Of a DNA stretch of 64,000 bases, positions 43,125 to 51,866 are shown piece after piece; position 1 is the first letter of the stretch; each line of letters opens with the position of its first letter. The translations under genes were made by a program, and so were the position numbers. The notes under the pieces were generated by a model that was not told the origin of the DNA, did not search any database, and was given only the letters and a program-made list of their open reading frames with translations. Origin of the DNA: Thermomicrobiales bacterium (GTDB lineage: Bacteria; Chloroflexota; Chloroflexia; Thermomicrobiales; UBA6265); NCBI GenBank assembly GCA_023957115.1, contig JAMLHN010000015.1:18130-82129 (forward strand). The letters are read 5' to 3'.

Positions 43125-43670
43125 CTAGCGTGGCCGAAAGACGGATCTGAGGGCGAGGGACTTCCCGGGGAAGAGCGGGCTGCTGAGCGTCTCGTCATCG
43201 CGGAATACGGTTTTACCCGTATCGGCGTGATGAACAACGATGGTGCGCTCGCGGGGCCGCACCACCCAGACTTCGCTCGATCCGTGTACGAGATAGAGTT
43301 CGACCTTGCGGGCAATGTCGGCGAGCGTGTTGCCGGGTGACACCACTTCGATCGCCAGATCGGGAGCGAGTTCCAGATATCCGTCACCAGCGTTCGCCAG
43401 TCGCTCCGCACGCACAAACGCCAGGTCTGGCGCGAGCACCGTATCTGGATTTCGTGTCAGCACGAACCCAACATCACCAACCAGCAGCTCTCCGGTTCCG
43501 GGTTCAACTATTTCGGTGTCGAGGATGGAATTGAGCCTTGAGAGAACCTTGCCGTGCAACCGCCCCTGTGGGCTCATCACTTCGACCAACTCTCCTTCGA
43601 TGAGCACATAGGGCGCGTCCGGCCCAAGCTGGAACAGTTCGGCGGCGGTGATAGATCGGGTCGTAACCAT
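43125..43670 (-). CDS. Uma2-family (DUF820) protein, paralogue
   Basis: A 181-residue Uma2 protein from ATG 43670, closely similar to the one at 11361-11894 (SITAAELFQLGPDAPYVLIE, VLAPDLAFVRAERLANAGDG, LAIEVVSPGNTLADIARK, SEVWVVRPRER). It keeps the D/E/K residues of the PD-(D/E)xK core. The paralogues differ mostly in the loop after 'LVEVMSPQG', suggesting either recent duplication or parallel acquisition. Confidence 0.9.
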   Translation of the reverse strand: MVTTRSITAAELFQLGPDAPYVLIEGELVEVMSPQGRLHGKVLSRLNSILDTEIVEPGTGELLVGDVGFVLTRNPDTVLAPDLAFVRAERLANAGDGYLELAPDLAIEVVSPGNTLADIARKVELYLVHGSSEVWVVRPRERTIVVHHADTGKTVFRDDETLSSPLFPGKSLALRSVFRPR

Positions 43671-44157
43671 AGCGAGCACTTTGCCTGAAGTCGATTCCTC
43701 AACGAAATGGGCGCACGCCAAGCATAGCGTTTGCAGCGACAACGAGCGAGCGTGGCGGTCCATAGTTCTCAGCCAATCTTCAATTTCGCCGTTCTGAGCG
43801 AACTTCCCGTACGTTCACGTTGAACCCGTCCGACCTCCGCTGCTAAGGTGAGGGCGGTGTTTCGCACCCACCATCTCGAGTCGATACGTGCATCCCGCAC
43901 GGCGTTGCCGTGGCACGAGACCGAGTCTCCGCGGCTGGTGTGCGAGGACTGACTGGTTCGAGAGCAGGGCTGGCTGCTGCGTTGGGGAACGCATGGCTGG
44001 CGGTGGGCGCCTTTCCGCAAAAAGGTGACCGTTCCGCACTCCTGATCCCGAAACGCTGTCTTCTCGCATCCTTGGGCTCCCCCTGCCCATCGTCCGCATG
44101 CGGGAAAACGACTCGAGGCCCGCAGCTCGGGGTCCGTTGTCAGGAGGGAAGGGTTAC
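43671..44157. other. Long leader region before the cell-wall hydrolase
   Basis: A 487-bp region. No coding signal was found. The plus strand carries several small stem-loops (for example CGCACGGCGTTGCCGTGGC at 43895-43913). I looked for a c-di-AMP (ydaO) riboswitch, common before SH3/M23 genes in high-GC bacteria, but the conserved core is not recognisable. Confidence 0.35.
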
Positions 44158-46176
44158 GTGTTGATGGCAGCTCCATCACGCGTGGCGACAAGGCTCGGCT
44201 ATCGCTCGCTTGCAGGCGCGGCGATCCTTTCAGTCGTACTCGCAATCAATCCAACGATTACTGTGGCCCACTCCACCGGAGCGAGCGCCTATCTGGGGTA
44301 TGACACCCCTGCATTCGCGACGGGAAGCTATGCCCGTGTGTTGACCGACGATGGCGGCGGCTTGCTGCTGCGTTCCGGGCCCGGCCAAAGCTACGAATAC
44401 ATCACCGAGCTCGCCAATGGCGATGTGATCCAGATCGTCGACGGACCCGCCTATGACGAGGGAAGCAACGGTTGGTATCTCGTTACCGATGGCGCCTCGA
44501 CGGCATACGCCTTCGCTGGATTCCTCGATGCCGATGGCGATCTGAACGCCGCGATCGACCGCGGCGACTCCTCCGCCGGGTATCTCGGCTATGACACCCC
44601 GTCGTTCGCCGCGGGTCAGACGGTTGTCGTCGTGACCGATGACGGTCAGGGACTTCGCATTCGGACCGCTCCCAGCACCGGGGCCGAGAAGATCGCGACG
44701 CTGGGCGACGGCGATGTCGTCACGGTCGTCGATGGTCCCTACTACGACGGTTCCAGCAACGGCTGGTATCTGGTTACCGATGGCGCGTTCCAGGGCTACG
44801 GGTTTGCCGGGTTCCTGAGCGGCACCACGGGCAGCGTGACGGCAAGTAGTGCCACCGCCAGCTCCAGCGCCTCGACATCTGGCGCCGCATCGGCCGGCAA
44901 CCTTGGGCATGAGACTCCCACCTTCTCGGCTGGGGCGACCGCGACGGTGCGCACCGATGACGGCGGCGCATTGAACATTCGATCGGGCCCAAGTGTCGAC
45001 AGCGAGGCGCTCCTTTTCGTTGCCGATGGAAGCCCGGTCAGCATCATCAACGGCCCCTACTTCGACGATGCCCAGAACGGTTGGTATGCCGTTTCCAGTG
45101 GCGATGTCTCCGGTTTCGTCTATGCCGGATTCCTCGCCGGTGGGTCGTCATCCGCCGCATCGACCACAACCACGACAACGACGGCGGCCACGAGCGGTTA
45201 TCTCGGATACGACACACCGAGCTTCACGGCCGGTCAGCGCGTCCAGGTGTTGACCGACGATGGCGGCGGACTACGCGTCCGTACCGAGGCGGCCACCAAT
45301 GGCGAGCAGGTTGCGACCCTGGGCGATGGCGATATCGTCACCATCGTCGATGGTCCCTGGTACGACGCCTCGAGCAATGGCTGGTATCTGGTCAGCGACG
45401 GCGCGATCGAGGGGTATGCGTTCGCTGGATTCCTGACCACCAGCGGTGCGACTGCCGCCAGCTCCAGCACGAGCAGCGCATCCAGCAGCTCCGCGTCGAC
45501 CTCGTCACGGCCGAGCGGAGAAGCCCGGTTTGCGGTTGGCGATGACGTGAAAGCGACCGAGACGGTCAATGTCCGTTCCGGCGCATCGATCGCGAGTGCG
45601 CGCAATGGCACCTTGAACACCAGCACCACGGTCGAGGTCATCGACGGTCCGTTCTTCGATGCGGATGGAGATGACTGGTACTACGTTCGCGGAACCGGGG
45701 TCGAAGGCTTCGCGATGGGCGAATTCCTCGAGCTTGCGGCTGCCGCTGCGAATTCGAACGCCGCCAGCGCCAAGATGTTCGTCTATCCGGTCAGGGACTA
45801 CACCTTCACCCAAGGGTTCGGTTGCTCACCGTTCCCCTTCTATGCCTACAACGCAGCGTGGGGGTGCGGCTTCCACAACGGGATCGATCTGGCCGCGCCG
45901 GCATATACCCCGATCATGGCAGCCGCGGCCGGAACGGTTACTGCCGCCGGCTGGTGCGACTGCGGGCTCGGATACTACGTCATCATCGACCATGGGAACG
46001 GCTACAAGACGACCTATGGCCACATGGCCGAGCAGCCGTACGTTTCGGTGGGGCAGCAGGTCGCCCAGGGTGAAACGGTCGGGCCGATGGGCAGCACCGG
46101 AATTTCGACCGGATCGCATGTCCACTTCTCGGTTTCGCAAAACGGGGTCGATATCGATCCATTGTCCGTGCTGTAG
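44158..46176 (+). CDS. Secreted M23 endopeptidase with five SH3-type repeats
   Basis: A 672-residue exported hydrolase. The start lies at GTG 44158 or at the next TTG/ATG (44161/44164), after AGGAGGGAAGGG. A signal peptide is present (LAGAAILSVVLAINPTITVAHS). Five bacterial SH3 domains follow; the first four each begin with GYDTPxF (or GHETPTF) and contain LRxRxxPSxxxE-type cores, linked by Ser/Thr/Ala-rich spacers. The C-terminal M23 domain has the zinc ligands in FHNGIDLAAP and HVHFSVS and the GHM of TTYGHMAEQ. It probably cleaves cell-wall peptide bridges. The copy number of SH3 domains is high. Confidence 0.92.
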   Translation: MLMAAPSRVATRLGYRSLAGAAILSVVLAINPTITVAHSTGASAYLGYDTPAFATGSYARVLTDDGGGLLLRSGPGQSYEYITELANGDVIQIVDGPAYDEGSNGWYLVTDGASTAYAFAGFLDADGDLNAAIDRGDSSAGYLGYDTPSFAAGQTVVVVTDDGQGLRIRTAPSTGAEKIATLGDGDVVTVVDGPYYDGSSNGWYLVTDGAFQGYGFAGFLSGTTGSVTASSATASSSASTSGAASAGNLGHETPTFSAGATATVRTDDGGALNIRSGPSVDSEALLFVADGSPVSIINGPYFDDAQNGWYAVSSGDVSGFVYAGFLAGGSSSAASTTTTTTTAATSGYLGYDTPSFTAGQRVQVLTDDGGGLRVRTEAATNGEQVATLGDGDIVTIVDGPWYDASSNGWYLVSDGAIEGYAFAGFLTTSGATAASSSTSSASSSSASTSSRPSGEARFAVGDDVKATETVNVRSGASIASARNGTLNTSTTVEVIDGPFFDADGDDWYYVRGTGVEGFAMGEFLELAAAAANSNAASAKMFVYPVRDYTFTQGFGCSPFPFYAYNAAWGCGFHNGIDLAAPAYTPIMAAAAGTVTAAGWCDCGLGYYVIIDHGNGYKTTYGHMAEQPYVSVGQQVAQGETVGPMGSTGISTGSHVHFSVSQNGVDIDPLSVL

Positions 46177-46202
46177 CACGCAGGCGCAAAACGACAATTC
46201 CT

Positions 46203-46243
46203 AGCGACGGGGTCGCCTCCTGCAGGCGGCCCCGTCGTATTTC
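46203..46243. terminator. Terminator of the M23 gene
   Basis: GCGACGGGGTCGCC (46204-46217) pairs with GGCGGCCCCGTCG (46225-46237) and is followed by TATTT on the plus strand. Confidence 0.75.
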
Positions 46244-46264
46244 GTGAATAGCAGAATGACGTGT

Positions 46265-47144
46265 TACTCGGCGGGCGGATCCACCGGTGGTGATGCCTGC
46301 TTCCCAGTAGCGAATGCGAATCCGATCAATGAGCCCAGGAGTGTCGACAAGACAGCCATCGACAATACTCCGACCAAGCCGAGCACCAGAATTCCGCCAA
46401 TGAGCAGGAGTCCCAATGTCAACGAAACGTAGCCACTCCCCAGAAAGAATCCAATGCAGACCCACGGGGGCGGTCTTCGGCGCTTGGATGACCTGAATCG
46501 GGAACGGGTTCGCCTTGAGTTCTGCAGTGGCTACCTGGACGCTGCATGACCCTGGCTTCGATGCGGTGATGGTGTTTTTCGATCCGATCTCCTGATAGAG
46601 ATGAACATCGGAGGCGGTTAGGTACCGTCGATGATTGCCCATGTTGCGGCCACCTGGGGTTGGGATTGCCGGCATCGTCAACGATCTCGAACGTCGCGGG
46701 AGCCCCAGCTATGAGTTGAGCGGGCCCCTTGATCTGGAAACTGGGTGGTTCAATCGGGTTGCCGTCCTTATCAACTTGAATCTGTTGTCCAGCAGAGGGC
46801 GCCAAAGAGGCTTGGATCTGCTCAGTGGAAATAGGAATTCCTCGGTCGGCAAGCCAAGCCGACCAATGACGAACTTCCCGATTCTCATCCCGAATGAGAT
46901 CGAACACGAGTATCAGCGCCACGAGCACCAACGCGAGGAAGACGAAGGAGAGAACTAGTCTGGAGTCATCGATACGGATCCCCGCAATGTCAAAAGGTTG
47001 GCTGTCTTCGGGCTCGGTGGCGGCTGCAGCAGTAGGCGATGCCAACCCCAAGGCGACCAGGGTACAGATGACCGTCGTTATCCAGTACCGAACATGATTC
47101 CGCGGTCGAGGGATCGAAACACGTCTTCGTACCATAGTGCACAC
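46265..47144 (-). pseudogene. Membrane protein with Ig-like domain, multiply frameshifted
   Basis: A single ancestral gene is readable in three frames. From ATG 47144: a signal helix (YWITTVICTLVALGLASP), a second helix (LVLSFVFLALVLVALILVFD), then a cytosolic or exported Ig-like domain (GPAQLIAGAPATFEIVDDAG) to about 46660. Another frame gives QVAATWAIIDGT; a third gives ASDVHLYQEIGSKNTITASK then SVQVATAELKANPFPIQVIQ; the last returns to give two membrane helices (GYVSLTLGLLLIGGILVLGL, MAVLSTLLGSLIGFAFATGK) and ends SPPVDPPAE with TAA at 46267. At least three indels are needed, so this is a decayed gene or a poorly assembled segment. Confidence 0.75.
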
Positions 47145-47427
47145 CTCAGTCGTACAAAATTGAATGGAACAGGTCGAGGTTCGGACACACCCTGGTAGGG
47201 CCTGTCCAGGGGACGGGACGTTGCTGATCAGCGCTGGTCCGATCGTATGACGGGACAGTCATCTTTCATGTGTCGTCTAACACGGGCAAGCTGTGTTTTT
47301 GCCGACAGGACATGGTTCATCCGAGTCCGAAGCGGATGTACTCTAGGACCGCGGCCCAGTGCGGGGCGCGGACGAGGCCGTTGGTGGCAGGGATGTCCTG
47401 CCATCATCTAAGAGGAGATCACGCTTG
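47145..47427. other. Divergent intergenic region
   Basis: A 283-bp region with no supported gene, between the broken membrane gene and the AIM24-family gene. GGCCTGTCC and similar short palindromes occur; no riboswitch was recognised. Confidence 0.3.
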
Positions 47428-48111
47428 ATGAAAACCGAGATCCAGTATCAACCGGCATTCGCGACCTGTACGGTTTCGCTCGACAATGGCGAGCAGCTCC
47501 GTGCGGAAAGTGGCGCGATGGTGGCCATGCGTGATGTGAAGGTCGAGACCGGCGCAACCGGCGGGCTCTTCAAATCGCTCAAGCGCTCGATCCTTGGGGG
47601 AGAATCCTTCTTCCAGAACACCTTCACCGCAACCTCGAACAATGGGCAGGTGATGCTGGCACCGGCCTTGACCGGAGATGTCATGGTGCGCGAGATGAAG
47701 GACGAGGATCTGATCGTGCAATCCGGCGCATATCTGGGATCCAGCATGGGCATCAATGTCGATACGAGCTGGGGTGGCGCCCGCACCTTCTTCGGCGGCG
47801 AAGGACTCTTCATGCTGCGGTGCTCCGGCACGGGGACATTGATTACCGGAGCGTACGGCGCCATTCATGAAGAGAATCTTCGTGACGGCGAAACCTTTGT
47901 GGTCGACAGCGGTCACATCGTGGCCTTCCAGGCGGGAATGCACTATGAGGTCAACAAGTTCGGCGGCTGGAAGTCGACCGTGCTCGGTGGCGAAGGGTTG
48001 GTCATCACGTTTGCCGGACCGGGACAGCTCTACATGCAGACACGCAGCCAGGAAGCGTTCCTCGGGTGGCTGATTCCACAGTTGCCGACCCGGTCGGGGG
48101 AGACGAACTGA
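47428..48111 (+). CDS. AIM24/TIGR00266 family protein
   Basis: A 227-residue protein of the AIM24 (TIGR00266) family from ATG 47428 (AGAGGAG upstream). It has the glycine-rich beta-helix-like core: MVAMRDVKVETGATGGLFKS, LKRSILGGESFFQNTFTA, VMLAPALTGDVMVREM and ARTFFGGEGLFMLRCSGTGT. The bacterial family forms TRAP-like trimeric barrels of unknown role, while the yeast relative supports mitochondrial inner-membrane complexes. The C-terminus WLIPQLPTR is conserved in the family. Confidence 0.92.
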   Translation: MKTEIQYQPAFATCTVSLDNGEQLRAESGAMVAMRDVKVETGATGGLFKSLKRSILGGESFFQNTFTATSNNGQVMLAPALTGDVMVREMKDEDLIVQSGAYLGSSMGINVDTSWGGARTFFGGEGLFMLRCSGTGTLITGAYGAIHEENLRDGETFVVDSGHIVAFQAGMHYEVNKFGGWKSTVLGGEGLVITFAGPGQLYMQTRSQEAFLGWLIPQLPTRSGETN

Positions 48112-48147
48112 GGTTCTGAGTTCTGGGTCCTGAGTCCTGAGTGGGAT
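48110..48147. repeat. Family C word repeat after a stop codon
   Basis: GAGGTTCTGAGTTCTGGGTC followed by CTGAGTCCTGAGTGG, directly after the TGA at 48109-48111. Related words lie at 2034-2050, 7337-7355 and 23712-23730. Confidence 0.5.
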
Positions 48148-48165
48148 TGGGACCGATGACGAAAG

Positions 48166-48201
48166 CCCCCTTTCTCTCCCAATCCTGGGAGAGAAAGGGG
48201 G
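48166..48201. terminator. Perfect 16-bp stem-loop
   Basis: CCCCCTTTCTCTCCCA (48166-48181) and TGGGAGAGAAAGGGGG (48186-48201) form a perfect stem with a four-base loop; TTTGGGG follows. Placed between the AIM24 and DUF2834 genes on the same strand. Shape suggests a transcription terminator or dispersed palindrome; the 3' T-run is short. Confidence 0.8.
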
Positions 48202-48248
48202 TTTGGGGAAATTGAGGGCGAAAACGCAATCTGGAGGACGATCAACGC

Positions 48249-48599
48249 ATGGAAACCACGAGCCGTGGCGAGGCGTACGGGCAGTATCTCTGGGTGTATG
48301 CGGTGCTGCTGGCGTTGGGGACGATCATCCCTTTCTTCCGGATCGTGCCGTGGCTGGTCGATCATGGGCTGGATGTGCGGTTGTTCGTCGACGAGCTGTT
48401 TGCGAATCCGGTCTCGTCGTTCTTCGCGCTCGATGTGATCATGGCGGTGGTTACCCTGCTGGTGCTGGCGGTTCTGGATCGGGGACTTTCGAGCCGGCAG
48501 CGGATTGCCGTGGGGTTGACGGCGTTGCTGGGCGCGAGTGTGGGATTGCCGGCATACCTGGCGATACGGGAATGGAACCGCCGGACGGCAATCGCATAA
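48249..48599 (+). CDS. DUF2834 family membrane protein
   Basis: A 116-residue membrane protein with three predicted helices (about 11-30, 55-75 and 85-105), matching DUF2834: YLWVYAVLLALGTIIPFFRI and FALDVIMAVVTLLVLA. Function unknown. The last 149 bp (48451-48599) overlap, tail to tail, the 3' end of a histidine-kinase gene on the other strand. Confidence 0.8.
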   Translation: METTSRGEAYGQYLWVYAVLLALGTIIPFFRIVPWLVDHGLDVRLFVDELFANPVSSFFALDVIMAVVTLLVLAVLDRGLSSRQRIAVGLTALLGASVGLPAYLAIREWNRRTAIA

Positions 48600-49962
48600 C
48601 AAATCGGGCGCCGCCCTGGGGTGCGTTTTCGGCGGTCAGCGAACCGCCATGCCGCGCCACGACCTGCTTGCCAATAGCGAGACCCAATCCCGCGCCGGGG
48701 GTGGACCGAGACGGATCGGCCCGGTAGAAGCGGTCGAAGACAAAGGGAAGCTGGTCCTGCGGAATACCCGGACCGGAATCGGTCACGATGACCGCGACCA
48801 TCCCCGGGGAACGGGTCACGTCGACGGCGATCGTGCCGCCGTCCGGGGTGTACTTGAGCGCGTTGTCCAGAAGCAGATCGAGCACCTGCCGGATCTGCAT
48901 CCCATCGACCTCCGCGAACGCCGTTTCGGGCGTGCGGGTGACGATCGAGATGCGATCCTCGGCAAGGTGGCTTGCGTCGGAGGCCGCGCCTCGTACGAGC
49001 TCGGCCAGATCGATGCGCGAGAGATTCGGAGAAAGATCGGGATCGTCGCCCCGCGCAAGAAGCATGAGCTGCTCGATCATCATGCTCATACGAGTTGCGT
49101 TCCGATCGATAGCGGTCACGCTCTCTCGCGCGATCGCCGGATCGGAGAGTCCCCAGCCGGCGAGCATGGCGGTGTATCCCCGAATCGCGGTGAGCGGCGT
49201 GCGGAGCTCGTGACTGGCATCGGCCAGGAAGCGCCGGTGCTGGTCCAGGACGTCGTCTCGCTCGTTCATGGCGATTTCCAGCCGGGCGAGGAGATCGTTG
49301 AACGTCATGGCCAGCTCGCCGATCTCGTCGGACCGCTCCACCGGCAGGCGTCGATCGAGCGATTCGTCGCCAATCTGCCGGGCAGATTCGGTGATCTGCT
49401 GCACCGGCTTCAGCGCGGAATTCACCAGCAACCAGGACCCACCGATGGCCAGCAGGATGACGGCGGGCACCAGAAACGTCAGCACCCGAACATCGGGCAA
49501 AAACCCCTCGGCGGCGGTATCGGCGGATTTCCAGCCTTCCACTACCGCTGCGCCAGACGCGCCGTCGTTCACTGGGGCGGCATAGCTGTAGAGCTCGTCC
49601 GGTGAGGCCGATTCCGGTTGCCCGGATTGCAGCACCACCTCCCAAAGCTGGGCTTGGCTCGTCTCATCGAGGTTGTCGAACCCGCCCGGTGGCGATCCGA
49701 CCTCGGCCAGCTTCGTCCCGTTCGCATCGCGAATGACCAGATAGACGCCCCCTTCGGTCAGGGGCATGAGCTGTTCGGTCGTTGGGAACGTTCCGGTTTC
49801 CAGCAGGCGCTCGGTTTCGATCACCCGGCTGCGGGTGGTTTCCTCGACCGCGGTGGTCACGCTTCGATAGAACGCGAAGAGTCCGATTCCCAGCAGCAAC
49901 CCCGCGATGCCCAGAATGACCAGTGCGTGATAGATCGTCAGCCGCCAGCGAATCGAGCGCAT
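48451..49962 (-). CDS. Sensor histidine kinase
   Basis: A 503-residue HK from ATG 49962. Two membrane helices (9-30 and near 168-190) frame a periplasmic sensor (VYLVIRDANGTKLAEVG). A HAMP domain (LKPVQQITESARQIGDESLD) follows, then the DHp with the phospho-His in HELRTPLTAIRGYTAML and the HATPase_c motifs N-box (LLLDNALKYTPDGG), D-box (DSGPGIP) and G2 (GAGLGLAIGKQV). The final 45 residues are a Pro/Ser-rich tail that lies antisense to the DUF2834 gene. The response regulator precedes it (7-bp gap), and the operon begins with a cupredoxin, so copper or redox sensing is plausible. Confidence 0.95.
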   Translation of the reverse strand: MRSIRWRLTIYHALVILGIAGLLLGIGLFAFYRSVTTAVEETTRSRVIETERLLETGTFPTTEQLMPLTEGGVYLVIRDANGTKLAEVGSPPGGFDNLDETSQAQLWEVVLQSGQPESASPDELYSYAAPVNDGASGAAVVEGWKSADTAAEGFLPDVRVLTFLVPAVILLAIGGSWLLVNSALKPVQQITESARQIGDESLDRRLPVERSDEIGELAMTFNDLLARLEIAMNERDDVLDQHRRFLADASHELRTPLTAIRGYTAMLAGWGLSDPAIARESVTAIDRNATRMSMMIEQLMLLARGDDPDLSPNLSRIDLAELVRGAASDASHLAEDRISIVTRTPETAFAEVDGMQIRQVLDLLLDNALKYTPDGGTIAVDVTRSPGMVAVIVTDSGPGIPQDQLPFVFDRFYRADPSRSTPGAGLGLAIGKQVVARHGGSLTAENAPQGGARFVMRLPSGGSIPVSPGMPAIPHSRPATPSTPRQSAAGSKVPDPEPPAPAG

Positions 49963-49969
49963 CGACCAC

Positions 49970-50644
49970 CTACCCACGCAGGCTGAATCCGATGCCGCGT
50001 ACGGTCTGGAGTTGGGGACTGCGGTTGTGCGTTTCCAGCTTGCGTCGCAGATAGCCGACATAGACATCGACGATGTTGGGATGCACGTCCGGGGTCTCGC
50101 CCCAGACCCGGTCGAGGATGGTGGCGCGGCTGACGACGTTCGGAGTATTGGAGGCAAGCAGCGCCAGCAGCTCGAACTCTCGCGCCGTGAGCTCGACGGA
50201 GTTGCCCGCCAGCTCGACGGCACGCGCGTCTGGATCGACCACAAGGTCACCGATGCGCAGACGTACATCCGGTTCGGAACGGCGCATGACGGCTCGTAAC
50301 CGGGCGACCAGCTCGTCGGTCTGGAAGGGTTTGGTGAGATAGTCGTCGGCGCCGGTCTCGAGGTTGCGAACCTTGTCCGAGATGCGGTCGCGCGCGGTCA
50401 GCATGATGACCGGGGTGGTATCGCCCGATCGTCGCAACCGTGCCAGGATCTGCTCGCCGTCCATACCCGGGAGAAGAATATCGAGCACGATGGCAGCCGG
50501 GTCGAAGGACTCGATTGCTGAGAGCGCATCCCGGCCGTCGAAAACGCACCGCACCTCGAATCCGCGGTGCCCAAGCTCCAGCTCGAGCAACCGCGCGATC
50601 GAACGGTCGTCTTCGACGACGAGAATGCGGGCGCCGCGTTTCAT
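49970..50644 (-). CDS. OmpR/PhoB-family response regulator
   Basis: A 224-residue regulator from ATG 50644, which overlaps the cupredoxin stop (ATGA). Receiver acidic pocket (VVEDD), the phospho-Asp in VLDILLPGMDG and the Lys in LTKPF are present. The C-terminal winged helix shows VELTAREFELLALLASN and VDVYVGYLRRKLE. It pairs with the downstream kinase. Confidence 0.95.
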   Translation of the reverse strand: MKRGARILVVEDDRSIARLLELELGHRGFEVRCVFDGRDALSAIESFDPAAIVLDILLPGMDGEQILARLRRSGDTTPVIMLTARDRISDKVRNLETGADDYLTKPFQTDELVARLRAVMRRSEPDVRLRIGDLVVDPDARAVELAGNSVELTAREFELLALLASNTPNVVSRATILDRVWGETPDVHPNIVDVYVGYLRRKLETHNRSPQLQTVRGIGFSLRG

Positions 50645-51063
50645 GCGGTTCCCCCGGCGGCTTCGTCGGTCACGATGACGCGACCTTTCATACCCGGATG
50701 CAGTGTGCATTCATAGTCGTACTGGCCGGAATCGTCGAAGGTGTATGCATAGGTCCCAGTTTTCTGAATGGGCGATTCGAGCCCATCGCCGTAGACGTTG
50801 TGATCGCTCTTCCCCTCCCACGTCCAGGTGACGGTAGTTCCCGGCTCGATCTCGATCGAATCGGGGGAGAACGTGTTGTCCCGCACCGCTACGTCCGTGA
50901 CTCCTGAGACGGGATCGCCCGGCTCGCTGATCCGGTTCGCGATGTAGAGACCGCCCAGAGAGATACCGACGCAAAGCACCACCAGCGCGGCTGCTCCGCC
51001 CAGCATAATAGTTACCCAGAATCGCGCCCCGCGGCCCGAATTCGTGGTTTTTGTCTCATCCAT
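50641..51063 (-). CDS. Membrane-anchored cupredoxin (plastocyanin-like)
   Basis: A 140-residue protein with an N-terminal membrane helix (about 17-40) and a blue-copper domain: the ligands are His in SDHNVYG, Cys in YECTLHPGMKG, then His and Met. The T-V-T-W-T-W segment (TVTWTWEGKSDH) and strand VAVRDNTFSPDSIEIEPG are family features. It probably carries electrons at the outer face of the membrane. Being first in the operon with a two-component system suggests copper-responsive expression; the MCO gene is 13 kb away. Confidence 0.9.
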   Translation of the reverse strand: MDETKTTNSGRGARFWVTIMLGGAAALVVLCVGISLGGLYIANRISEPGDPVSGVTDVAVRDNTFSPDSIEIEPGTTVTWTWEGKSDHNVYGDGLESPIQKTGTYAYTFDDSGQYDYECTLHPGMKGRVIVTDEAAGGTA

Positions 51064-51264
51064 TGGTCGTTTCTGCCTTTCTGCATGCATGGATGTGTGC
51101 CTGCATCAAGGTTCGAGCCGGTGTCTAAGCGCCTTCTAAGAACGCTCGAGATGCCCGGCAGAACGGCCAGCCGGTCCTCATCATCCGGTCAGTGTTCGCG
51201 GCGTCGTACCACGGTCTATGGTTGGGGAGAATGACGGTTCGTGTCCGCTGGAGTAGAGGCAATC

Positions 51265-51738
51265 ATGGCACTGGAGCGGTTCTATTGGGTAGTCGAGGGC
51301 GTTCTGGCTGGGAGCAGCCGGCCCGGTGGATCACGCGGTGCTCATCTTGCCGAGGACCTGGATGCGCTGCACGCGCGTGGAATCGAGGCAATCGTCTCGC
51401 TGACGGAAACCGCGTTGGATCCCGATGCGGTCACAGAACATGGGATGCGCGCGACGCACATCCCCATCGTCGATATGACCGCACCCAATCCGCGCCAGCT
51501 TCTCGAGGCGCTGGAGGCCATCGACCTCGCCCATGCGGCGAGTCTACCGGTGGTGGTGCATTGTCTTGCCGGTCAGGGACGCACCGGTACCGTGCTCGCT
51601 GCGTGGCTCATTCGCCAGGGCTCCACGGCCTCGGAGGCCGTCCGCGAGATTCGCGTGGTCTGTGATCGCGCGGTAGAGAACGACGCGCAGCTTGCCTGCC
51701 TCGACGCCTTCGCCCGCGATCGCTGGTGGGTGGTTTGA
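51265..51738 (+). CDS. Dual-specificity/tyrosine-type phosphatase
   Basis: A 157-residue phosphatase from ATG 51265 with AGAGG six bases upstream (a GTG at 51241 is an alternative). The CX5R loop is HCLAGQGRTG, and the general-acid region lies in THIPIVDMTAPN. This is the DSP/PTP-like fold (ALERFYWVVEGVLAGSSRPG at the N-terminus). Substrate could be a phosphotyrosine protein or a phosphoinositide/nucleotide; not known. Confidence 0.85.
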   Translation: MALERFYWVVEGVLAGSSRPGGSRGAHLAEDLDALHARGIEAIVSLTETALDPDAVTEHGMRATHIPIVDMTAPNPRQLLEALEAIDLAHAASLPVVVHCLAGQGRTGTVLAAWLIRQGSTASEAVREIRVVCDRAVENDAQLACLDAFARDRWWVV

Positions 51739-51866
51739 CGGAGCAGGCAGCACGCGGCAGGCAGCACGCAGAATTGTTCAGGCAATAGAGCTGGTGGTCT
51801 GTCCAGTCTCGGCCATGCTGACTGCTGACCGCCGTCTGCTGACTGCTCCGTGTTGCCTGCTACTTG
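51739..51866. repeat. Inverted pair of family B word repeats
   Basis: Left arm (51741-51775) is GAGCAGGCAGCACGCGGCAG then GCAGCACGCAG; right arm (51813-51862) is GCTGACTGCTGACCG, TGCTGACTGCTCCGTGTTG and CCTGCT. The pair fills the space between the convergent phosphatase and permease genes. Confidence 0.6.

Noticed and set aside
43671..44157. c-di-AMP (ydaO) riboswitch before the cell-wall hydrolase
   Set aside because: The conserved core blocks expected for this class could not be found in the sequence by eye.
43769..44245. Minus-strand open frame in the leader before the M23 gene
   Set aside because: Low-complexity basic sequence, no ribosome-binding site, and it runs into the M23 gene.
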